NCBI GenBank assembly: GCA_016794465.1 | Contig: JAEUKA010000036.1 | Coordinates: 310,001 to 374,000, forward strand | Reading direction: 5' to 3' | DNA from: Myxococcales bacterium | GTDB taxonomy: Bacteria > Myxococcota_A > Polyangia > Palsa-1104 > JAEUJZ01 | Length of the DNA stretch: 64,000 nucleotides | In this document: positions 8,069 to 16,028 of the stretch, piece after piece | Position numbering within the stretch: position 1 is the stretch's first letter | Layout: each line of letters opens with the position of its first letter | Translations under genes and position numbers: made by a program | Notes under the pieces: generated by a model | Told to the model about the DNA's origin: nothing | Database searches by the model: none | Seen by the model: only the letters and a program-made list of their open reading frames with translations

Positions 8069-8812
8069 ATGCCCGCGAATCGCACTGGCCTCCTCGGCAA
8101 AAAGATCGGAATGACCCAGATGTTCACCCCGCAAGGCGACCGCATCGGCGTCACGGTGGTGCACGTCGGTGCCTGCTTTGTCATTGGCAAGCGAACGGTC
8201 GAAAAAGACGGCTACTCGGCAGCCATCGTTGGCTACGGCGAGAAGCCGCTCCGACTGTGCACCAAGCCCGAGCTGGGACTGTACGCGAAGCTCAACATCA
8301 AGCCCCTGCGTGTGGTCCGTGAGTTCCGCCTCGACCCGAAGCAGCTCGATGCGCTGGAAATCGGCAAGCCGGTGGCACCGTCGGCCATCTTCAAGCCCCT
8401 TACTTTTGTCGACGTGGTCGGCCAGAGCAAGGGCAAAGGCTTCCAAGGTGTCGTCAAGCGCCACCACATGCGCGCTTCGGTTGCCAGCCACGGTAGCCAC
8501 GAGTTTTTCCGCCACGGCGGCTCGATCGGCTGTCGTCTGACTCCTGGCCGCGTTCACAAGGGCAAGCGCATGACCGGCCACATGGGCGACGATCGCGTCA
8601 CGGTGGAAAACGTCGCGCTCATCGAGGTCCGCGACACCGAAGGACTGCTGGTCCTGCGTGGCTCGGTCCCCGGTGGCAACAACGGCTACGTCACGGTCCG
8701 CAACTCGACCAAGCTGCCGACCAAGGCGGTCCGACTTACCGAGGCCGAGCAAGATCAGAAGAAGCGCAGCGCAGGCGTCAAGAAAGCTGCTGCTGGCGCC
8801 AAGAAGAAGTAA
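8069..8812 (+). CDS. rplC: 50S ribosomal protein L3
   Basis: The 247-residue protein aligns along its length with bacterial L3: the start GLLGKKIGMTQMFTPQGD, the core KGKGFQGVVKRHHMR, the loop GSIGCRLTPGRVHKGKRM and GHMGDDRVTVENVAL. L3 binds 23S rRNA near the peptidyl transferase centre and starts 50S assembly. It is longer than E. coli L3 (209) because of a Lys/Ala-rich tail (last ~25 residues). It is normally the second gene of the S10 operon, but here neither rpsJ lies upstream nor rplD downstream; rlmE follows by 15 bp. The loop position methylated in E. coli (Gln150) is Leu here. Confidence 0.93.
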   Translation: MPANRTGLLGKKIGMTQMFTPQGDRIGVTVVHVGACFVIGKRTVEKDGYSAAIVGYGEKPLRLCTKPELGLYAKLNIKPLRVVREFRLDPKQLDALEIGKPVAPSAIFKPLTFVDVVGQSKGKGFQGVVKRHHMRASVASHGSHEFFRHGGSIGCRLTPGRVHKGKRMTGHMGDDRVTVENVALIEVRDTEGLLVLRGSVPGGNNGYVTVRNSTKLPTKAVRLTEAEQDQKKRSAGVKKAAAGAKKK

Positions 8813-8827
8813 CCAGAGCGCTCGTCG

Positions 8828-9442
8828 ATGGGATCAGCAGGCATACTCTCCGACCGCAGAGGGCGTCACGACGCCTTCTTTCAGCGGGCTCAGCGCGAAA
8901 ACTTCGCGGCCCGCGCGGTCTACAAGCTGCAAGAAATCGACGAGCGCTACGGGTTGTTTCGGCCTGGTCAGCGCGTGCTCGATCTGGGCTGTCGTCCCGG
9001 CTCGTGGCTGCAGTACGCCGGTCAGAAGGTCGGTTCGCAGGGATCGCTTACGGGAATCGACCGCCAGCCGCTCCAAGTTACCGTCAAGGACGCGCGCATC
9101 TTGGTGGGCGATGTCTTTGCGATCAGCGGGAGCGAGCTGCGCGGAAGTCTCTCTGCCTTCGATGTCGTGCTGTCTGACATGGCGCCCGATACCACCGGGA
9201 TTCGTCACGTCGACCAGGCCCGCAGCGAAGGACTGTTCGAGCGAGCCGTGGACTTGGCCGACGAGCTGCTGTCGCCAGGCGGTCACTTCCTCGGCAAGCT
9301 GTTTCAAGGTCCGGACTTTCAGCGCCTGCGCGCCCGCCTCCAAGCTGGGTTTTCCGAGGTGCGAGTCGTCAAGCCCGACAGCTCCCGCAAGGAATCGATC
9401 GAGCTGTATCTGCTCGCGCTCCGTCGCAAAGCCCCGCTCTAG
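8828..9442 (+). CDS. rlmE: 23S rRNA 2'-O-ribose methyltransferase RlmE (FtsJ/RrmJ)
   Basis: The 204-residue protein has the FtsJ fold: Lys33 in VYKLQEID, the SAM-binding motif DLGCRPGSW near residue 52, SDMAPDTTG near 116, GKLFQG near 157 and KESIELY near 187. These give the K-D-K-E catalytic tetrad. RlmE methylates U2552 of 23S rRNA late in 50S assembly. The SAM motif is slightly unusual, with CRPGSW where most have AAPGGW. It sits directly after rplC, another large-subunit component, so a shared transcript is likely. Confidence 0.93.
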   Translation: MGSAGILSDRRGRHDAFFQRAQRENFAARAVYKLQEIDERYGLFRPGQRVLDLGCRPGSWLQYAGQKVGSQGSLTGIDRQPLQVTVKDARILVGDVFAISGSELRGSLSAFDVVLSDMAPDTTGIRHVDQARSEGLFERAVDLADELLSPGGHFLGKLFQGPDFQRLRARLQAGFSEVRVVKPDSSRKESIELYLLALRRKAPL

Positions 9443-9469
9443 TTCCCCTCACGCAACAGGAGTCTGCCC

Positions 9470-10447
9470 GTGCGTACCGTGTTTATGGGATCGCCGGATT
9501 TTGCCGTGCCTTGTCTGCACGCGCTGCATCGCCAGAGCCAGGTGGTTGCGGTGGTGTGTCAGCCGGACAAGCCCGCTGGTCGTGGCCAGAAGCCGAAGCA
9601 GCCCGCCGTGAAAGTGGCCGCAGAGTCGCTCGGCTTGCCGGTGCTACAGCCGCTCGCGCTTCGTCCTACCAAGTCAAACTTCGTTGAAGAGCTAAAAGGC
9701 CTGCAGCCGGATCTGGTGGTGGTCGTCGCCTATGGTCGGATCTTGCCGCCGGAGGTGCTGGCAGTGCCTGCGTACGGCTGCTGGAATGTGCATGGCTCGA
9801 TCTTGCCGCGCTACCGAGGAGCGGCGCCGATTCAGTGGGCGCTGATGCGCGGCGAAGCGAAGACCGGGGTGACGCTGATGCAGATGGATGCGGGGCTTGA
9901 TACGGGGCCGATGCTCAAGACGCTGGAGCTGCCGATTCTGCCCGACGACACGGCAGGGACGCTGCACGAAAAGCTGAGTCAGCTGGGGGCGCTGCTGCTG
10001 GAGGAGGCCGCTTCTGCACTGGCAGGAGGCACACAACCGGTGCCGATTCCCCAAGACAACGCGCTGGCGACGCTGGCCCCGCTGCTCGACAAGGAACATG
10101 GCCGGGCCGACTTTACGCGGGAAGCGCGGCTGGTCTGTGGTCACCTGCGCGGCGTCGATCCGTGGCCGGGTGGCTACACGCTGCTGCCGTCGGGACTCGC
10201 CGGACCCGAGCCGGTGCCGCTGAAGCTGTTTCTGCCGAAGCTGTCTTCGGGAAGTGGCCGTCCCGGTGAAGTGCTGGGCATCGACAGAGACGGTCTGCAC
10301 ATTGCCTGCGGCCAAGGAGCGGTGGCGATTCCCGAAGCGCAGCTGCCCGGTCGAAAGCGCATGTCGAGCCAAGCGCTGGGTGCGGGTCTTGTGCTGCCTC
10401 GCGGCACGATCCTCGACGATGGCCGGCCCAATCCGCTGCTTACCTAA
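9470..10447 (+). CDS. fmt: Methionyl-tRNA formyltransferase
   Basis: The 325-residue protein begins with GTG (MRTVFMGSPDFAVPCLHAL) and has the hallmark NVHGSILPRYRGAAP near residue 105, with the catalytic Asn and His. The conserved Asp is in MDAGLDTGPML near residue 140. An OB-fold C-terminal domain follows. It formylates initiator Met-tRNA using 10-formyl-THF. It lies 27 bp after rlmE with GGAG-like sequence ahead of the start. Its usual partner def (peptide deformylase) is not in this window. Confidence 0.95.
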   Translation: MRTVFMGSPDFAVPCLHALHRQSQVVAVVCQPDKPAGRGQKPKQPAVKVAAESLGLPVLQPLALRPTKSNFVEELKGLQPDLVVVVAYGRILPPEVLAVPAYGCWNVHGSILPRYRGAAPIQWALMRGEAKTGVTLMQMDAGLDTGPMLKTLELPILPDDTAGTLHEKLSQLGALLLEEAASALAGGTQPVPIPQDNALATLAPLLDKEHGRADFTREARLVCGHLRGVDPWPGGYTLLPSGLAGPEPVPLKLFLPKLSSGSGRPGEVLGIDRDGLHIACGQGAVAIPEAQLPGRKRMSSQALGAGLVLPRGTILDDGRPNPLLT

Positions 10448-10459
10448 GCGCCCTGTCCT

Positions 10460-11896
10460 TTGGTCGTGCTTCCTTCCTCGCTAGACGGGCCGCGATCGTT
10501 CGCGAGGGCCCTGTTGCTTGGGCTCGGCGGGACGCTGCTGCTCGGTCCGGTGGCGCAGCGGTTCCGCATCGATCAGGTTCGCTGTGACGCCTGGCCGCCG
10601 TGGCCGGAGCGCTTGGCGCTGTGTCTTTTGTACCTGCTGTGCGTGCTGCTGCTGTTTGTCGGCTGGCAGCGGCTGCTGCGGCTGGCGGAGTCGCAGGCTG
10701 TCTCTCTGCGGCAAGTGCTGGGAACTGTTGGGCTGTGGCATGGCGCGCTGCTGCTGTCGCCGCCGTTTCTGTCCGATGATCCGCTCTTTTATCTGGCGAT
10801 TGGTCGGGTGCTGCACGCGCCGCAGGGATCGCTGTCGCAGCCGATCCTGAGCGTGCTGGGGCCGCAAGACGACCTTGTGCGACTGTTGCCGATTCACTGG
10901 CAGCAGGGAACCACCGCCTATCAGCCGGGCTTTCATGCGCTGACGTGGCTTGTGGAAGCGCTGCCGCAGCTGTCGATCGCGGGACGACTCAAGGTCTATC
11001 AAGCGGTGTCGGGTGTGCTGGTCTTGGGAACGAGCCTTCTGGCGGCAGCGGTGGCCAAGCGACGTGGTCTGGCACCTGGATATGGAGCCGCGCTGGTCGG
11101 ACTGTCCCCGCTGGCCCTGCTGGAAGCCACGCTGTCGGCGCACAACGATGTCTGGCTGATGTTGCTGGTGGCGCTGGCGGCCTGGCTGGGGCTTCACCGC
11201 TCTCGCCACTATCGCCCGCTGGCGCTGCTGCCGCTGCTGGCGGGACTGCTGGTAAAGGTGTCGGCGCTGCTGGCTCTCTTCACGTGGGGAGTCGCTTCGC
11301 TGCGTCCGCACCTGCGCAACCGACCGCTGGGCTGGCTGGCGCTGGGCACGCTGGGGCTGGGCGTGGGGCTGGGGATTTTGCGCTGGCTTCACCTTGACTC
11401 GCAGCTGCTGACGGTGGTGCTGGGGAGTCCCGACCTGCCGTGGGATCACTGCACACGGTCGCTGGAGTGTCTGCCGCGCTCGATCTTGCGCTACGGACTC
11501 GATCGGCCTGATCTTTCGTACCGCGTTGGCCTGCTGTTTCGCATCGTGGGTGGCTTGTGGCTGCTGCGAGTTGCCTGGCGTGCCTCTGATCCGGCGGCGG
11601 CGACGGCCTTTGGCCTGCTGTCGTATTACCTGTACCTACATGGCTGGGCGCAGAGCTGGTACTTGCTGTCCGTGCTGCCGCTGCGACCGTTTCTTTCCCA
11701 GCCGCGCGGACGTGCGCTAGAAGTGCTGTGCGGCTCGGGCTGTGCGTATTATGCGCTGGCGCTCTTTCGGAACTGCACAACGGAGCCGTGGCAAGTTGCC
11801 CTCTGTGAGCTGGCCGAGGGACTGATTACCGTGTTGCCACCGACTATCGTTCTGCTTCGGAAGGAACCACTCGCTTATGTCCGCCCCGCACCTTGA
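10460..11896 (+). CDS. Polytopic membrane protein, glycosyltransferase 87 / mannosyltransferase-like
   Basis: The 478-residue protein has about twelve hydrophobic segments. A conserved-looking first extracytoplasmic loop carries acidic residues (LSDDPLFYLAIGRVLHA, near residue 105), as in lipid-linked-sugar glycosyltransferases of the GT-C fold such as MptB and GT87 proteins. The start is uncertain: TTG at 10460 or GTG at 10466, neither with a strong ribosome binding site. It overlaps the ABC ATPase gene by 20 bp, implying co-translation, which fits a role in cell-surface polysaccharide assembly. The assignment rests on topology and the acidic loop, not on a full family signature. Confidence 0.6.
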   Translation: MVVLPSSLDGPRSFARALLLGLGGTLLLGPVAQRFRIDQVRCDAWPPWPERLALCLLYLLCVLLLFVGWQRLLRLAESQAVSLRQVLGTVGLWHGALLLSPPFLSDDPLFYLAIGRVLHAPQGSLSQPILSVLGPQDDLVRLLPIHWQQGTTAYQPGFHALTWLVEALPQLSIAGRLKVYQAVSGVLVLGTSLLAAAVAKRRGLAPGYGAALVGLSPLALLEATLSAHNDVWLMLLVALAAWLGLHRSRHYRPLALLPLLAGLLVKVSALLALFTWGVASLRPHLRNRPLGWLALGTLGLGVGLGILRWLHLDSQLLTVVLGSPDLPWDHCTRSLECLPRSILRYGLDRPDLSYRVGLLFRIVGGLWLLRVAWRASDPAAATAFGLLSYYLYLHGWAQSWYLLSVLPLRPFLSQPRGRALEVLCGSGCAYYALALFRNCTTEPWQVALCELAEGLITVLPPTIVLLRKEPLAYVRPAP

Positions 11897-12707
11897 GACG
11901 CCTGCGATCGAAGGGAATCCGCACTCCCTTTCCTGTATCCCGACCGAGCCCGCTCGCGATGTGTTTGCCAGTCAGCCGCTGATCGTTCGATTCCGTGAGG
12001 TCGGCAAGAGCTTCCGCCGCTTCGACTATCAGCCGTTTCTGCTCCGCAATGTGCTGCTGCGCCTGACCGGTCGTGCCCACAAGCCGCGCGAGTTTTGGCC
12101 GCTGCGCAACGTCAGCTTTGACATTCGGCGCGGCGAAACCGTGGGCGTGGTCGGACAGAACGGCTCGGGCAAGAGCACACTGCTGCGACTCATCGCCGGG
12201 GCCTGTTATCCCAGTGAAGGAGCCGTCTCAGTCCGGGGCCGGATTGCGCCGCTGCTCGCGCTGGGGGCCGGCTTCCATCCCGACATGACCGGGCGCGAGT
12301 GTGTCGAGGTCAATGGCACGGCGCTCGGGCTCACCCGCAGCGAGATTCGCGATCGGATGGACCAGATCCTCGACTTTGCCGAGCTGGTCGACTTCCTGGA
12401 TACGCCGGTTCGATATTACTCATCGGGAATGCTGGCTCGGCTGGGCTTCTCGGTCGCCGTCCATACCGATCCCGACCTGCTGCTGGTCGATGAGGTCCTG
12501 TCGGTCGGCGATCACGCCTTTCAGCACAAGTGTCTACAGCGCATCCAAGACATTCGCGCCAGTGGCACCACGATCCTGTTTGTCTCGCACGATGCCGATA
12601 CGGTCGAGCGGCTGTGTGACCGCGTGCTGTGGCTGCGCGAAGGTCGGCTGCTACGCGATGGCGATCCCAAGCGGGTGCTGGCGGAATATCTGGCGACGGA
12701 TGGCTGA
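11877..12707 (+). CDS. ABC transporter ATP-binding protein, polysaccharide/O-antigen export type
   Basis: The 276-residue protein has Walker A GQNGSGKSTLL (near residue 95), the signature YYSSGMLARLGF (near 180), Walker B DLLLVDEVLSVGD (near 200) and the H-loop FVSHD. The MLARLGFSVA form of the signature and the PSEGAVSVRGRIAPLLALGAG segment are typical of KpsT/TagH/Wzt-type exporters for lipid-linked polysaccharides. It has no C-terminal carbohydrate-binding domain, so it is of the short KpsT/TagH kind. No permease partner is adjacent; it must be elsewhere. The overlap with the GT-C-like gene links both to envelope glycan export. Confidence 0.85.
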   Translation: MSAPHLETPAIEGNPHSLSCIPTEPARDVFASQPLIVRFREVGKSFRRFDYQPFLLRNVLLRLTGRAHKPREFWPLRNVSFDIRRGETVGVVGQNGSGKSTLLRLIAGACYPSEGAVSVRGRIAPLLALGAGFHPDMTGRECVEVNGTALGLTRSEIRDRMDQILDFAELVDFLDTPVRYYSSGMLARLGFSVAVHTDPDLLLVDEVLSVGDHAFQHKCLQRIQDIRASGTTILFVSHDADTVERLCDRVLWLREGRLLRDGDPKRVLAEYLATDG

Positions 12708-12719
12708 CGGTCGAAGTCG

Positions 12720-13619
12720 CTACGCGCGGGGATGATGCCGGCGATAGGTTCGGCGCAGCGAGGTCGAGGCCACATGGGTATAGATCTCGGTCGTCGAGAC
12801 ATCGGCATGCCCCAGCATCGTCTGCACCGCCCGCAGGTCCGCCCCGTGATCGAGCAGATGGGTCGCAAACGAGTGCCGAAGAAGGTGTGGATGCAGATCC
12901 GCAATCCCGACCGCGCGACCGTACAGCGCGAGCAGCTTGTGAAAGCCTTGGCGCGTCATTGCGCGACCTAGATGAGTGACAAACAGCGCCGGCGACTGCT
13001 TGCCCGCGAGCAGCACCGGTCGAGACTCATCCAGGTAGCGACGAATCGCCGCCTCGGCACGCTCGCCCAGCGGCACGATCCGGGTCTTTTTGCCTTTGCC
13101 GACTGTGCGCAGATAGCCCGGACCGATGTCCACAAGCGCCAGCTTGCACAGCTCACTGACCCGCAGCCCCGTCGAGTACAGCACTTCGATCATCGCCGCA
13201 TCACGAGCCCCGCGCGGAGTGGTGACATCGGGCCGGGCCAGCAGCTGCTCGATCTCGGCCTGTCCCAGAGTGTGGGGCAGCGGTCGTCCGGTCTTCGGCA
13301 GCGAAAGCTCCGCCATCGGATCGGCGGGAACCAGGCTCTCGCGCCGCAGGAACTTGCCCAGGCCGCGCAGGCTCGACAGCATCCGTGCTTGGGATCGCAG
13401 CGACAGCTTCCGCTCGGACAGGCTGATCGCAAAGGCCAAGCCATGCCGCGCCGACAGCGCCGTCACGTCCGCCACCGCCGCCGGGTCGAGATCTTCCAAC
13501 ACGTCGGTAAACGACTGGAGATCGCGCGCATAGGCCGCCAGCGTGTGTACCGACAGTCCCCGCTCGACCCTCAGCACGTCGAGATAGCGCTCGATCGCCG
13601 CCAGCAGCTCTAACGCCAT
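12720..13619 (-). CDS. xerD: Tyrosine recombinase XerD/XerC
   Basis: The 299-residue protein has an N-terminal SAM-like DNA-binding domain (residues 1-95) and a catalytic domain with Arg in STGLRVSELC, Lys in GKGKKTRIVPLG, HLLRHSFATHLL, LGHADVSTTEIYTH and the nucleophile Tyr in EIYTHV. Length and motifs are those of the housekeeping Xer recombinases that resolve chromosome dimers at dif, not those of a phage integrase. No dif-like site or mobile element is seen beside it. It converges on the ABC ATPase gene with a 12-bp gap. XerC versus XerD cannot be settled without alignment; XerD is my choice from the overall pattern. Confidence 0.88.
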   Translation of the reverse strand: MALELLAAIERYLDVLRVERGLSVHTLAAYARDLQSFTDVLEDLDPAAVADVTALSARHGLAFAISLSERKLSLRSQARMLSSLRGLGKFLRRESLVPADPMAELSLPKTGRPLPHTLGQAEIEQLLARPDVTTPRGARDAAMIEVLYSTGLRVSELCKLALVDIGPGYLRTVGKGKKTRIVPLGERAEAAIRRYLDESRPVLLAGKQSPALFVTHLGRAMTRQGFHKLLALYGRAVGIADLHPHLLRHSFATHLLDHGADLRAVQTMLGHADVSTTEIYTHVASTSLRRTYRRHHPRA

Positions 13620-13622
13620 GGC

Positions 13623-14648
13623 TTAGTCGCGAATCTGTAGCACCAGCTTGCCCATCTGCTGGCCTTGCTCCATCCGCTGATGAGCCTGCATCGCCTCGCG
13701 AAGCGGCAGCACCCCATCGACACAAGGCCGCAGCTTGCCGGCTTCCACCAGCGCCATCATCTCGGCAAAGTCTCGCTCGCTGCCCATGGTCGTTCCCAAG
13801 ATGTTGAGCTGCTTCCAAAACACCTTGCGCAGATCAATCTGGCAGAGGCCCGCCGTTGCGCCGTAGCTGACGATTCGACCGCCAGGACGCAGCAGGTTGA
13901 GCGACTTCGACCACGCTTCGGCCCCAGCGCCATCCACCACCACATCGACATGAGCCCCACCAAGGTATTTGGCGATCTGCTCTTCCCAGTCGGCATCGCG
14001 ATAGGACACGCCAAAGCTTGCACCTCGCTCTGCTGCTGCTGCCAGCTTGTCTGGACTGCCGGAAGTCACGATCACTCGAGCGCCCAGGTGCTGCGCAAAC
14101 AGCAGCGCCATCGTCGAGACACCGCTACCAATCCCCGGAATCAGCACCGTCTGGCCGGGCCGCAGCTGACCGCGCACGCACAGCGCCCGATAGGCAGTCA
14201 GACCCGCCAGAGGCAGCGCCGCCGCTTCGACAAAGCTCAGGTGAGCGGGCTTTTTCGCCAGGTTCGCAGCCGGCACCACGATGCTCTCGGCATAGGTGCC
14301 ATCGTCGGGCATTCCCAAGATGCGATAGTTGGCACCCTGCGCGTCCTCCGAAGGACCAAAGCCGATCGAAGGATTGATGACCACCGCTTGACCGAGCCAC
14401 TCCTTGCCAACGCCCTCCCCGACCGCGCTGACGATGCCGGCACCATCCGAGCCCAGGATCGCAGGCAGCTGAATCCCGGCGTAGCGACCCAGCCGAATCC
14501 AGACATCGCGCCGATTGAGCGCCGCTGCATGAAGACTCACCTGCGCCTGGCCCGGCCCCGGCTGCTTGCACGGCACATGGCGCATCACCAGTCCCGCACC
14601 TTCGCCGGTCTTCTCAAGAACCATCGCTTGCATCGTGTCGGTACTCAT
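13623..14648 (-). CDS. MDR-family NAD(P)H-dependent oxidoreductase (zinc-free)
   Basis: The 341-residue protein has the medium-chain dehydrogenase layout: a catalytic GroES-like domain, then a Rossmann domain with GIGSGVSTMALLFAQHLGARVIVTSGS. The zinc-dependent markers are replaced: ALNRRDVWIR at the first ligand position and GSDGAG where classical ADHs have GHE. It is therefore a quinone-oxidoreductase-type reductase that reduces an enone or quinone with NAD(P)H. The stop is 3 bp from the start of xerD on the same strand, so the two may share a message. The substrate is unknown. Confidence 0.8.
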   Translation of the reverse strand: MSTDTMQAMVLEKTGEGAGLVMRHVPCKQPGPGQAQVSLHAAALNRRDVWIRLGRYAGIQLPAILGSDGAGIVSAVGEGVGKEWLGQAVVINPSIGFGPSEDAQGANYRILGMPDDGTYAESIVVPAANLAKKPAHLSFVEAAALPLAGLTAYRALCVRGQLRPGQTVLIPGIGSGVSTMALLFAQHLGARVIVTSGSPDKLAAAAERGASFGVSYRDADWEEQIAKYLGGAHVDVVVDGAGAEAWSKSLNLLRPGGRIVSYGATAGLCQIDLRKVFWKQLNILGTTMGSERDFAEMMALVEAGKLRPCVDGVLPLREAMQAHQRMEQGQQMGKLVLQIRD

Positions 14649-14666
14649 CGTCCGGTTTCTCCCTTG

Positions 14667-15038
14667 TTAGAAGCGGTCATTGCAGGAATCAAACGTCTCG
14701 GCATCGGTCGAGTCTTGCCAGCAGCGCACAATCGCCCGCCGCGCCCGTCCGACCAGCTCGCCCTGACATTTGGTCACAAACACCGCCAAGTCCTGGGCTT
14801 GTTCCTGTTCGCTCCGTACCGTCAGCCGGCTGGAAACGATCGTTCCCGAGCGCCTTGGCACCATCAGCTGCTGCCGATACAGGTCTACCGCTGCCCCGCA
14901 GTCTTCGCCCCGCAGCCGCTCTGCCGAAGGCACCGGATTGGGCGTTACGTTCGGATTTTGCGGACAGCCGACCAGCATCAGCACGACCACCGCCAGACAG
15001 GACTCCCTACGCATGGCCGCGCAGCCTAGCACAGGCAC
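14667..15038 (-). CDS. Small hypothetical lipoprotein
   Basis: The 123-residue frame has a lipobox-type sequence LAVVVLMLVGC, so it is exported and lipidated. The GTG start at 15038 has GAAGGA five bases upstream; an ATG at 15014 (MRRESC) is an alternative that gives a more typical short signal peptide. The mature part has four further cysteines and a Gln/Arg-rich helix but no family I recognise. It follows the GGQ protein by 2 bp, so it is probably co-transcribed with it. Confidence 0.6.
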   Translation of the reverse strand: MPVLGCAAMRRESCLAVVVLMLVGCPQNPNVTPNPVPSAERLRGEDCGAAVDLYRQQLMVPRRSGTIVSSRLTVRSEQEQAQDLAVFVTKCQGELVGRARRAIVRCWQDSTDAETFDSCNDRF

Positions 15039-15040
15039 GA

Positions 15041-15415
15041 CTATCCTTCGCTGTCTGCACGCAACCGCCGGCGGACCCGATCCTTCTGTTTGCGAATGCG
15101 GGCGATCTCCTTCACCCGCGCCGAGGTCCCCGGCGAGACGCGCGCTTCGATCTCATCACACAGCTCGCGCAGGGCCAGGAAGCGATTCAAGCTGTGCTGG
15201 CGCTCGCGGGTCCACTTGACGACGAGCAGCTCTTCCCCCAGCCGATAGCGAAGCAGCACCCCGCTGGAGGTCTTGTTGATCTTTTGACCGCCCGGCCCAC
15301 TGCCCTTGACCGCCTTCTCCTCCACGGCAGGAAGATCGATGTGCAGCCGCGTGAGGCGCTCGCGCAGCGCCGCCAGCTTGTCCGCGCTGACATTGGCCTC
15401 ATCAGGAAACTTCAT
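15041..15415 (-). CDS. Peptide chain release factor-like protein (GGQ domain only)
   Basis: The 124-residue protein is essentially one RF-1 domain. GSGPGGQKINKTSSGV near residue 40 contains the Gly-Gly-Gln that triggers peptidyl-tRNA hydrolysis, and the C-terminus is a basic helix (ARVKEIARIRKQKDRVRRRL). It lacks the codon-recognition domains of RF1/RF2, as do ArfB/YaeJ and the mitochondrial mtRF-R type, so a ribosome-rescue role is likely. The start at 15415 is chosen over an upstream one at 15484, which would run into the divergent rbfA promoter. It is divergent from rbfA with a 48-bp gap. Confidence 0.85.
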   Translation of the reverse strand: MKFPDEANVSADKLAALRERLTRLHIDLPAVEEKAVKGSGPGGQKINKTSSGVLLRYRLGEELLVVKWTRERQHSLNRFLALRELCDEIEARVSPGTSARVKEIARIRKQKDRVRRRLRADSEG

Positions 15416-15463
15416 GCCCAGCAGTCTACCCGCTTGGCAGAAGTGGGCGGGTGGGCTTACAAG

Positions 15464-16000
15464 ATGCGCATGGCTAGACAGCACAGAGGGCGCAAGGGCG
15501 ATGAAGCGGACGAGCCGTTCTCGCTTGATGGCGGCGAGACACTGGGATCGCGGGTGGTGCGGCTACAGCACCTTTTGTTCGAGGAGCTATACCGACTGTT
15601 TCGCTTGGAAGTGAGCGATCCGCGCCTGCAAGAGGTAGTTCCGACCTCGATGCAGCTGAGTCCCGACCTGCGCAACGCGAAAGTGATGTTCGCGATTCGC
15701 AAGCCGCCCGAAAAGACCAAGGCGGTGCTGGCCAAGAAGACGGCTGGCGAGAAGCGAATCCTCGTCGATGCCAAGCTGAAGGCGATTCACGAGGCGCTGG
15801 CCAAGGTGACACCGTTTCTGCGGGTGCGGCTGGCCGACTCGGTGGTGATGAAGCGCTTGCCGGAGCTGCACTTTCACCGCGATCGGCTGGCCGAGGCCTC
15901 GCTGTTGGCCGTTGACCTGCTACAGGCCGAGCAGGCCGCAAAGCCGCAAGCTCCCGCGACCGCGCCACCCGCCGACGAAGACAACCACAGCGAGCCATAA
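15464..16000 (+). CDS. rbfA: Ribosome-binding factor A
   Basis: The 178-residue protein matches RbfA. It has a KH-like domain with the pattern RVVRLQHLLFEELYRLFRLE, then EVSDPRLQEVVPTSMQLSPD, then AIHEALAKVTPFLRVRLADSVVMKRLPELHFHRD. RbfA binds the 30S subunit and helps mature the 16S 5' end, notably in the cold. Two ATGs at 15464 and 15470 are possible; neither has a strong site. The N- and C-terminal tails are charged and unrelated to the family. The infB-rbfA-truB operon order is not kept here; the gene stands alone opposite a GGQ rescue factor. Confidence 0.85.
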   Translation: MRMARQHRGRKGDEADEPFSLDGGETLGSRVVRLQHLLFEELYRLFRLEVSDPRLQEVVPTSMQLSPDLRNAKVMFAIRKPPEKTKAVLAKKTAGEKRILVDAKLKAIHEALAKVTPFLRVRLADSVVMKRLPELHFHRDRLAEASLLAVDLLQAEQAAKPQAPATAPPADEDNHSEP

Positions 16001-16028
16001 CCGCTCGCACTCTCTTTTTTCGCCATTT

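Noticed and set aside
12720..13619. Tyrosine recombinase as a phage or island integrase
   Set aside because: Length and motifs are those of housekeeping Xer proteins, and there is no att repeat, tRNA or phage gene beside it.
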